This document shows, in pieces, positions 55,086 to 64,000 of a DNA stretch of 64,000 nucleotides. The notes below the pieces were generated by a model. The model was not told the DNA's origin and did not search any database. It saw nothing but the letters and a program-made list of their open reading frames with translations. The stretch's first letter is position 1; the number at the start of each line of letters is the position of its first letter. The DNA is taken from NCBI RefSeq assembly GCF_003286085.1, contig NW_020825563.1, forward strand, positions 39,671-103,670. The letters run 5' to 3'. The position numbers were made by a program, and so were the translations under genes. The DNA is from Drosophila persimilis (taxonomy: Eukaryota; Arthropoda; Insecta; Diptera; Drosophilidae).

Positions 55086-57518
55086 ATGGTCCGTAATATG
55101 AATAGACTTCCAACGAATAGTAGGATATTGATTCGTACGCTGGCTAAACAAAAAGATGGCATAAATATTTGTCATATAAATGCTCAGAGTCTGTATGGTA
55201 AGATTGATGAGTTCCGATATATGTTTGAACAATCGAATGTTGATGTAGTTTGTGTTTCGGAAACGTGGTTCATGCCGCATCTATGTGATAATGTTATTTT
55301 GTGTACCGGATTTGATCTATACCGATCTGATCGGGAAGGAAATGGTGGGGGTGTTGCTGTATACATAAACAAGAAACTCAAATCCAAATTAATATGCAAC
55401 CACCCTCCAGAAAGTGCAATAGAATACCTTTTTATAGAATTATCGGCCTCTAACAGTTCTCTTAAAATACTATTGGGCTGTCTGTACAGACCACACCGCA
55501 ATACAATCTACCAACAAGTAATTGATGCAATTTCAGACCTATCTGTAAGCTATACTGACGTAATTATAATCGGGGATCTAAACAGCAATATACTGAAGGA
55601 ACGACATATGGAGTCAGCGATGGCATCGTTAGGCTTGCATCTAGTCAATAATAGTAGACCAACACATTTCTCAAACACTGCAAGTACATTATTGGACCTT
55701 TGTTTTGTCAATGATAAAGAAAAAATCGTTCTTTATGATCAGTTATCTGTCCCAACATTTTCCAGACACGACCTACTTTTCCTGACTTATGATTTTAATT
55801 GTAAAAAGATTGACGACGACATATGGTACCGAAATTTTAAGAGCATTGACATTACCAAACTTAATGACGAATTCAATACATATGACTGGAATATAATATT
55901 TGACATGGATGATGTTAATTCTCAAGTAGAACAACTACGAGCTCACATAACATGTCTTTATGAAAAATTCGTACCACTGCGTAAATTAAAGATTGCACAA
56001 AAGAAAAATCCATGGTTCAATCAATGTATTGCACACAATATATCATTAAGGGACAAAGGATATAACAAATGGAAACGCTACAGAACGTCTGTTCAGTATC
56101 AAGAATTTAAAACTTTAAGGAAAAAAACCAACCTATTAATACTGACAGCTAAAAAATCTTTTTATTCTGTAAGGTTTCAAAGTGCAATATTAACAAGAAG
56201 GACATGGAGGGAGCTCAAAGACTTGGGAATAGGGAAGAGGACAAATAACACCAAAATTGATGTAGACATAGATGAATTAAATAGAAAATTTGTGATAAAC
56301 GGGGTACCTGAAGTAGCATATAATGATTATCTTGACAATATACCGAATAGTTCCTGTGATAATAACTTTAGCTTCATGTGTGCCAGTCAGTGTGATGTCC
56401 TTGAATCTGTGCTTAAAATTAAGTCAAATGCAATCGGACTGGATGAAATACATCCAAAATTTCTAAAAATCTTACTTCCGAAAATATTACCACATGTGAC
56501 TTATATTTGTAATACTGTCTTAACAAAATCAATATTTCCAAGTACATGGAAGCTTGCGAAAATAACACCGGTCCCTAAAGGAAAAAATGAATATAGACCT
56601 ATATCAATTCTATCGTTTTTGTCAAAAGTCCTTGAACAATTAATGTCACAACAAATTCGAACTTTTCTAGATAACAATGCACTACTAAGTGACAAAGAGT
56701 CAGGTTACAGAAGACAAAGAAGCTGTACTACGGCAATAGTAAATATAACGGAAGACATTAGATTAACACAAGATGAAGGAAATGTGACGCTATTAGTACT
56801 ACTTGACTTCAGTAAAGCATTTGACACGGTTAACCACGAAATCTTATTAAGTAAATTAGTTAACTTTTTCAATTTTAGTAAGGTAGCTATAAAGCTATTA
56901 AAATCGTATTTAACGGATAGAAGACAGGTAGTGGTAAGTGGAAGTAGAATTTCTTCAATGATGAGCACTGCACGTGGTGTGCCTCAAGGTTCAGTTCTTG
57001 GGCCGCTTTTGTTCTCATTATATGTGAATGACCTGCCAGACGTCCTGTTAAATTGTAAAAGTCATATGTATGCGGATGACGTCCAAATGTATGTTAGTCG
57101 TCCATTGAGTAAAATTGATGAGTGTATAAGTGTGTGTAACAGTGATTTGCTCAATGTGAGTAGCTGGGCGAAGCGTAATGGTCTGGCACTTAATCCAGAT
57201 AAATGTAAATGTGTAATTATATACAAGAAGCAACTAAATACGATGGCCTATCCAAAACTTGAAATCGAAGGAAAACAAATTAATTACGTAGATCAGGTGG
57301 AAAACTTAGGATTAACATTTAACAATACGCTTTCTTGGAGTAGCCAAGTAGTGAAAGCTACTGGTAGAACATATAGTCTACTAAGAAAACTCGCACCAAC
57401 ACAAAAATACCTGCCAGATATACTCAAACTAATGATAGCTAAGACATATTTGACACCCACCTTATTCTATGGTATTGAAATATTTGGAAATTGTGACGCT
57501 GAATCTCAAAAAAAAACT
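55086..57518 (+). CDS. CR1-clade ORF2: endonuclease and reverse transcriptase
   Basis: About 810 codons from ATG at 55086, 120 bp after ORF1. Endonuclease: ICHINAQSL (Asn), VDVVCVSETWF (Glu), IIIGDLNSN (Asp, Asn), FSRHDLLFLTYD (His). RT: YRPISILSFLSKVLEQL, VLLDFSKAFDTVNHEIL (Asp), RGVPQGSVLGPLLFSLYV, MYADDVQMYV (Asp pair), GLALNPDKCKCVI, NLGLTFNNTLSW. All catalytic residues are kept. The frame is lost in a run of nine A near 57508 (ESQKKTKSNI-stop), while the right C-terminus is open in another frame. The damage may be a single indel or a sequence error. Confidence 0.87.
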
Positions 57519-57885
57519 AAAAGTAACATTTAACAACATTGCCCGCTACATATATAATAAGAGACGAACCGATCATATCTCAGTCTTAGCAAGACAAATA
57601 TTTAAAATGGATTTAAAGACATGGATAGGGTACAGAACAAAAAATTTTTTTCTACATCGAATAATCTATACCAGACAGCCGAGCTACTTATATGATAAAT
57701 TAACCTTTGCTTCATCAAATAGAACGTTGAATCTGGTAACCATAAGGTACAAACTTGCCAATTCAGGAAAACAATTTTTAACAAATGCTATTCGGTTATG
57801 GAATGAGTTACCTTTCAATATTAAAAATATTAGTAGAGCAACGCAATTTAGGGATAAACTAGAAAAACACTTGATAAACCCATAA
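57506..57885 (+). pseudogene. CR1-clade ORF2, C-terminal part after frameshift
   Basis: KKLKVTFNNIARYIYNKRRTD, then FLHRIIYTRQPSYLYDKLTF, then NAIRLWNELPFNIKNISRA... FRDKLEKHLI. This is the standard C-terminus of CR1/jockey-type ORF2 proteins (the LWN.LP motif). It ends at TAA 57883, directly before the A-rich tract. Confidence 0.84.
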
Positions 57886-58239
57886 AAAAAAAAAAAATAA
57901 ATAAATAAATAAGTAAATAAAAATAAATAATAAAAATAATAATAATAATAATAAAAAATAATAATAAAAAAAAAATAAATAAATAAAAAAAAAAATAAAA
58001 TAGAAAAAAACAAAAAAAAAAATTAGAATTAGTATTAGTATTAGTATTAATAATACAAATATTAGTCATAATAATAAAAATATTAGTCATACCAAAAATG
58101 TTAGAATAAGAAAATCATTCTGCTTAAAGCATACAACTACATACATATGTGAACTCCATGTGACTAGCGCTTTAACATAAAGTAGGAATACTGTCGCGTT
58201 AGGAATATATATACAAATAAATACAAATAAATACAAATG
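57886..58239 (+). other. CR1-clade 3' UTR with A/TAAA-rich tract
   Basis: 57886-58085 is almost only A and T on this strand with AAT/TAAA units. Then comes a less biased segment (58090-58200) and three direct repeats of ATACAAATAA at the very end (58210-58237). Confidence 0.75.
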
Positions 58240-58620
58240 TTTACTCGTATCGTCAAAATTGTGGATGCCACAGATTTTCGCCCTTTGTGGGGGCGGAAGT
58301 GGGCGGGGCAAAGTCTTGAAATATTTTTGGAGCAGTGACATATCACAGAAGTCTGGATCCAAAACATCGTTGCTCTAGCTCTTATAGTCTTTGAGCATTA
58401 GGCGCTGAAGGGGACGGACAGACGGACAGACGGACGGACGGACAGACGGACAGACGGACGGACGGACAGACAGACATGGCTCAATCGACTCGGCTATTGA
58501 TGCTGATCAAGAATATATATACTTTATGGGGTCGGAAACGATTCCTTCTGGACGTTACACACATCTACTTTCACCACAAATCTAATATACCCCAATACTC
58601 ATTTTGAGTATCGGGTATAA
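58240..58620 (+). mobile_element. DINE-1-like element, copy 11, right part
   Basis: Resumes at TTTACTCGTATCGTC and runs to the 3' palindrome and GGGTATAA. The microsatellite (58413-58480) is longer than average. LINE A follows directly (CAATCTAACCATAAATG). Confidence 0.75.
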
Positions 58621-60077
58621 CAATCTAACCATAAATGACTACATACTGTATACTGCCTCACACCCTTCCTCCAGAAGGAAAGGTGGAGTAGCCATTTATG
58701 TCAAAATTGGTCTCAACCACATTGCAACCAATTACAGAAATTTTCTTGCAGTGTGCTCCCATCGCATTAACCACTAACAATAATGAGGTCATTGCTCTAG
58801 CGCCAATATATTGCCCGCCAACTATCACCTGGACGGAGCAGCACTTCAAAAAGTTATTCAAGTACATGAGCGAACTCTGTTATGGCTCCAAATTTATAGT
58901 TTGCGGGGACTGGAACGCTAAGCACCCATGGTGGGGCAATGTGCGATCCTGTAAAAGAGGCAGAGTTTTTATCAACACGATCCATGCAAACACCTGTTTA
59001 AATGTGTTGGCCACTGGGGGAGCCACACACTACCCATTTGATCAAAGAAAAAGGCCCTCCGCTATTGATTTGGCAGTATATGCTGGCATAAACTATGACA
59101 GAATTCACACATATTCAGCAGTTGATCTGCAATCTGACCAACTTCCTATCTTCATTAACCTGGGCATCAGTGGCTCAACGACAGTCCCGGTAACAAATCG
59201 CCGACTACTACCAAGCAAAGCAAATGTCAAAAAATTCCAAGATTTCCTATCGCAGCGTATCAATCTCAACATGGAAATAAACTCAGGAGAAGACATTGAG
59301 GATGCGATCGACATTCTAAATCAAAACATCTACAATGCAGCGGCGGCTGCAACTTCGCTAATAAATCTGCGTTCTCACCCACGCACAGGGCAACTGCCAC
59401 TAGATAGGAAAACACAGAAACTATTAAGGCAAAAAGGGAGCAAATGCGCAGACCCACCTTGGAGACCCGAAGGTTATACAACGCAGCAAATCATCGCCCT
59501 TCGTAAGGCTAAAAATAACCAGATCTATAACCTTTTTAAAAAAGTAGACGCTCAAGATCGTTACAGAATGCAAAAACTATAGCGCTTAACAAACACTTTA
59601 AAGAGGCAGCCAGAACCAAACTGGCCATTGAAAATTCCCAGCAGTAGTGGTAGTAGAGAAGGCTATAGGTGGACAAAGAGTAGCGAGGAGAACGCTGAAG
59701 CTTTTGTGTCACATTTAGAAGAAAGATTCACACCAAAACTCATAAACTCCGACGAATTTAGAAATACGATAGTTATGGAGTGTAAGGAAATTGCGCAGCT
59801 CAAACGCTTAACAACTAAACCTGCCTGGCATCAGAGGCAACAGTTTGGGCGGAAATACGATGTAAATAGACTCCCGTTCAGGCCTATTTCCCCCAATGAA
59901 GTTATGATGGAAACCAAATCTCTACAAAACAAAAAGGCTCCTGGCATGGACCAAATAAACAACAGAGTCATTAAAGCGTTACCTCAAAAGGTAATTATTC
60001 ATTTGACAAATATTTACAATTGCATCTTGAGACATGGCCATTTCCCCAAACAATGTGCTGCTATTACAATGATTAAA
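58621..60077 (+). pseudogene. LINE A copy 10, right part (longest open endonuclease)
   Basis: Holds 294 open codons (58698-59582) covering CAPIALTTNNNEVIALAPIY, CGDWNAKHPWWGN, RPSAIDLAVYAGINYD and on through LLRQKGSKCADPPWRPEGYT to RMQKL and the shared stop. It lacks the 13-14-bp insertion (TCAAATAGCAGCAT) that breaks the frame in most other copies, so it appears closer to the original LINE. The RT-proximal part (59628-60095) has the KQCAA deletion. Confidence 0.85.
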
Positions 60078-61199
60078 CGAGGGGGAACGTTGTGAGTTGC
60101 TGCGGACACCGCAACTCTACAGTTATACCCGATACTAAGTCAGTATGGCTCTCCTCCGGCAGATGCTAATATTAAACGAAACGAAAAAGAGTGCGTGCGA
60201 GAGAGACAGAAAATCAGTCTGTGCGTGACGTCGGGCGCTGCGTAGCCACTGCAAATTGATTTGTTCCTGTTGGCTATAAAAATTATCTGATCTGATCCAG
60301 ACTCAGCAATCTGATAGATATGGTCATTCTCTATGATTCTGCGTTCTTAGTTTTCTCGAATCTGAAATATTGCGGATGCAACAGATTCTCGTCCTTTGTG
60401 GGGGCGGAAGGGGGTGGGGCGAAATTCTGAGATATACGTTTTATAGTGAGATCTAACAGGAGTGCGGATACTAAATTTGGTTACTCTAGCCTTAATAGTC
60501 TCTGAGATTTGTGGTTGCCCCAGATTTTCGTCCTTTGCGGGGGCGGAAGGGTGTGCTTCGAAATTTTGACACAAAACGGTCAAGGTCCGATATCACGGGA
60601 GTGTGGATACGAAATTTGGTTGCTCTAGCTCTTATGGGTTCTGAGATCCTTGAGATCCTCATATTTTGCAATTGGCAAAACCGACCATGAAACTTGTGTG
60701 TTAGAGTGAGACAGAACGAGAAAGAGTGAAATTGCTTTCGTGATTCTGGCTATAATAATTATACGATCTGGTTCAGATTTTGCACTCTGTAAGATATAGT
60801 CATCTTCTACGATTCTGCGTTTTTAGTTTTCTCGTATCGTCGAAATTGTGGATGCCACAGATTTTCGTCCTTTGTGGGGGCGGAAGTGGGCGGGGCAAAG
60901 TTTTGAAATATTTTTGTAGTAGTGACATATCACAGAAGTCTGGATCCAAAACATCGTTACTCTAACTCTTATAGACTTTGAGCACTAGGCGCTGAAGGGG
61001 ACGGACAGACGGACGGACGGACGGACGGACGGACGGACAGACGGACAGACAGACATGGCTCAATCGACTCGGCTATTGATGCTGATCAAGAATATATATA
61101 CTTTATGGGGTCGGAAACGATTCCTTCTGGACGTTACGCACATCCACTTTTACCACAAATCTAATATACCCCAATACTCATTTTGAGTATCGGGTATAA
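60078..61199 (+). mobile_element. DINE-1-like element, copy 12
   Basis: Full-length, 1122 bp, near copy 7. Confidence 0.75.
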
Positions 61200-61247
61200 T
61201 AATTTAGCCAATACCACTACTGCTACTACAGGTGCCCAGTACAACAG
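61200..61247 (+). pseudogene. LINE A stub, copy 11
   Basis: Only the first 48 bp of the LINE A segment (AATTTAGCCAATACCACTAC to ACAACAG) remain before DINE sequence resumes at CCTTAATAGTCTCTG. A deletion has fused two units. Confidence 0.8.
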
Positions 61248-61953
61248 CCTTAATAGTCTCTGAGATTTGTGGTTGCCCCAGATTTTCGTCCTTTGCGGGG
61301 GCGGAAGGGGGTGTGGAGAAATTTGGACACGAAACGGTCAAGGTCCGATATCACAGGAGTGTGGATACCAAATTTGGTTGCTCTAGCTCTTATGGGTTCT
61401 GAGATCCTTGAACTCATATTTTGCAATTGGCAAAACCGACCATGAAACCTGTGTGTTCACTCTAGCAGAGCGAGAAAGAGTGAAATTGTTTTCGTGATTC
61501 TGGCTATAATAATTATACGATCTGGTTCAGATTTTGCACGCTGTAAGATATAGTCATCTTCTACGATTCTGCGTTTTTAGTTTTCTCGTATCGTCGAAAT
61601 TGTGGATGCCACAGATTTTCGTCCTTTGTGGGGGCGGAAGTGGGCGGGGCAAAGTTTTGAAATATTTTTGTAGTAGTGACATATCACAGAAGTCTGGATC
61701 CAAAACATCGTTACTCTAACTCTTATAGACTTTGAGCACTAGGCGCTGAAGGGGACGGACAGACGGACGGACGGACGGACGGACGGACGGACAGACGGAC
61801 AGACAGACATGGCTCAATCGACTCGGCTATTGATGCTGATCAAGAATATATATACTTTATGGGGTCGGAAACGATTCCTTCTGGACGTTACGCACATCCA
61901 CTTTTACCACAAATCTAATATACCCCAATACTCATTTTGAGTATCGGGTATAA
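61248..61953 (+). mobile_element. DINE-1-like element, copy 13 (5' part missing)
   Basis: Starts inside the first module. It contains the CACTCTAGCAGAG variant shared with copy 3 and a variant second module (GTGTGGAGAAATTTGGACACG). Confidence 0.75.
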
Positions 61954-63598
61954 TAATTTAGCCAATACCACTACTGCTACTACAGGTGCCCAGTACAACA
62001 GCTCTCTCAAAATCGTTTATTGGAACGCCTGGGGTCTAAAAAACTAAATTTTGGAGTTAGAACTATTTATGCATCGTAATAACGTGGACATAATGATGGT
62101 TATTGAAACCAGCATAACCTCAAATGACCCTACTACCACAATAACAGACAATCTAACCATAAATGACTACATACTGTATACTGCCTCACACCCTTCCTCC
62201 AGAAGGAAAGGTGGAGTAGCCATTTATGTCAAAATTGGTCTCAACCACATTGCAACCAATTACAGAAATTTTCTTGCAGTGTGCTCCCATCGCATTAACC
62301 ACTAACAATAATGAGGTCATTGCCCAATATATTGCCCGCCAACTATCACCTGGACGGAGCAGCACTTCAAAAAGTTATTCAAGTACATGAGCGAACTCTG
62401 TTATGGCTCCAAATTTATAGTTTGCGGGGACTGGAACGCTAAGCACCCATGGTGGGGCAATGTGCGATCCTGTAAAAGAGGCAGAGTTTTAATGAACACG
62501 ATCCATGCAAACACCTGTTTAAATGTGTTGGCCACTGGGGGAGCCACACACTACCCATTTGATCAAAGAAAAAGGCCCTCCGCTATTGATTTGGCAGTAT
62601 ATGCTGGCATAAACTATGACAGAATTCACACATATTCAGCAGTTGATCTGCAATCTGACCAACTTCCTATCTTCATTAACCTGGGCATCAGTGGCTCAAC
62701 GACAGTCCCGGTAACAAATCGCCGACTACTACCAAGCAAAGCAAATGTCAAAAAATTCCAAGATTTCCTATCGCAGCGTATCAATCTCAACATGGAAATA
62801 AACTCAGGAGAAGACATTGAGGATGCGATCGACATTCTAAATCAAAACATCTACAATGCAGCGGCGGCTGCAACTTCGCTAATAAATCTGCGTTCTCACC
62901 CACGCACAGGGCAACTGCCACTAGATAGGAAAACACAGAAACTATTAAGGCAAAAAGGGAGCAAATGCGCAGACCCACCTTGGAGACCCGAAGGTTATAC
63001 AACGCAGCAAATCATCGCCCTTCGTAAGGCTAAAAATAACCAGATCTATAACCTTTTTAAAAAAGTAGACGCTCAAGATCGTTACAGAATGCAAAAACTA
63101 TAGCGCTTAACAAACACTTTAAAGAGGCAGCCAGAACCAAACTGGCCATTGAAAATTCCCAGCAGTAGTGGTAGTAGAGAAGGCTATAGGTGGACAAAGA
63201 GTAGCGAGGAGAACGCTGAAGCTTTTGTGTCACATTTAGAAGAAAGATTCACACCAAAACTCATAAACTCCGACGAATTTAGAAATACGATAGTTATGGA
63301 GTGTAAGGAAATTGCGCAGCTCAAACGCTTAACAACTAAACCTGCCTGGCATCAGAGGCAACAGTTTGGGCGGAAATACGATGTAAATAGACTCCCGTTC
63401 AGGCCTATTTCCCCCAATGAAGTTATGATGGAAACCAAATCTCTACAAAACAAAAAGGCTCCTGGCATGGACCAAATAAACAACAGAGTCATTAAAGCGT
63501 TACCTCAAAAGGTAATTATTCATTTGACAAATATTTACAATTGCATCTTGAGACATGGCCATTTCCCCAAACAATGTGCTGCTATTACAATGATTAAA
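61954..63598 (+). pseudogene. LINE A fragment, copy 12
   Basis: Right-array type with 238 open codons (62387-63103) from MSELCYGSKFIVCGDWNAKH through LLRQKGSKCADPP to the shared stop after RMQKL. It lacks the 13-14-bp insertion, like copy 10. It has the 9-bp CATTGCCCAATAT deletion of copy 7 and the KQCAA deletion. Confidence 0.85.
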
Positions 63599-64000
63599 CG
63601 AGGGGGAACGTTGTGAGTTGCTGCGGACACCGCAACTCTACAGTTATACCCGATACTAAGTCAGTATGGCTCTCCTCCGGCAGATGCTAATATTAAACGA
63701 AACGAAAAAAGAGTGCGTGCGAGAGAGACAGAAAATCAGTCTGTGCGTGACGTCGGGCGCTGCGTAGCCACTGCAAATTGATTTGTTCCTGTTGGCTATA
63801 AAAATTATCTGATCTGATCCAGACTCAGCAATCTGATAGATATGGTCATTCTCTATGATTCTGCGTTCTTAGTTTTCTCGAATCTGAAATATTGCGGATG
63901 CAACAGATTCTCGTCCTTTGTGGGGGCGGAAGGGGGTGGGGCGAAATTCTGAGATATACGTTTTATAGTGAGATCTAACAGGAGTGCGGATACTAAATTT
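63599..64000 (+). mobile_element. DINE-1-like element, copy 14 (cut by window edge)
   Basis: The 5' 402 bp of the element, starting CGAGGGGGAACG. It shows that the LINE A plus DINE array continues beyond the window. Confidence 0.75.

Larger units (their letters stand above)
54290..58239 (+). mobile_element. CR1-clade non-LTR retrotransposon, 5'-truncated
   Basis: Inserted in DINE copy 11. It starts within or just before ORF1 and has a complete ORF2 apart from one frameshift, a 3' UTR with a long A/TAA-rich tract and a terminal short tandem repeat (ATACAAATAA, three times). The RT type (RGVPQGSVLGPLLFSLYVND) and the repeat tail instead of poly(A) fit the CR1 clade (Cr1a of Drosophila). There is no clear target duplication, as is common for CR1. 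Confidence 0.86.

Noticed and set aside
57886..58090. A poly(A) tail or AT-rich origin
   Set aside because: It is internal to the CR1 3' UTR; the element continues about 150 bp to its ATACAAATAA repeats.
54281..58245. Target-site duplication around the CR1-clade element
   Set aside because: Flanks TTTTTAGTT and TTTACTCG do not give a clean repeat beyond a few T; no duplication can be claimed.

Overview
The window is repeat-rich, gene-poor DNA of the kind found in Drosophila pericentromeric, fourth-chromosome or subtelomeric heterochromatin. I see no host gene, tRNA or rRNA. The assignment to Drosophila rests on recognisable families: a copia element, jockey-clade, CR1-like and LOA/Bilbo-like LINEs, a Pao-type BEL element, an mdg3/blastopia-like Ty3/gypsy element, and about 1.1-kb elements with the GGAC/AGAC microsatellite and 3' hairpin typical of DINE-1/mini-me (HINE, non-autonomous Helentrons). 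The species is not determined.

Layout: (1) 1-3680, minus strand: the 5' two thirds of a copia element (LTR, primer site, gag, protease, integrase, start of RT) cut by the window edge. (2) 3681-38025: a degenerate tandem array with a unit of about 4.0-4.2 kb, made of LINE B (RT fragment), then a DINE element, then LINE A (endonuclease to the RT border), then a 32-bp DINE stub. Single units are interrupted by a near full-length LOA-clade LINE (7882-13038, minus strand) and a Pao-type BEL element (20794-34824), which itself carries a nested Ty3/gypsy element (22251-27844). (3) 38026-64000: a second array with a unit of about 2.78 kb (LINE A plus DINE), with two copies of the LINE A 3' half (38803-41684 and 50061-52861) inside a higher-order duplication of about 11.2 kb. 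A CR1-clade LINE (54290-58239) sits in one DINE copy.

How it was built: all LINE A copies that cover a site share the same premature stops and frame breaks, and all LINE B copies share theirs. The arrays therefore grew by DNA-level duplication of one dead composite rather than by repeated retrotransposition. The LOA, BEL, gypsy, CR1 and probably copia elements each sit in only one unit, so they arrived later. The BEL insertion has a 5-bp GAGTG target duplication and LTRs differing at 4 of 358 positions. The gypsy element has a TTTA duplication and LTRs differing at 3 of 257 positions.

Most unusual points: the BEL element has an extra intact 315-codon ORF (33468-34415) in the env position that is a second, divergent copy of its own nucleocapsid-protease region. 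The 3' half of LINE A encodes a long Gln-rich, internally duplicated C-terminal extension after the RT, reminiscent of the extra domain reported for telomeric TART Pol proteins. The right-hand array copies look closer to the ancestral state than the left-hand ones.
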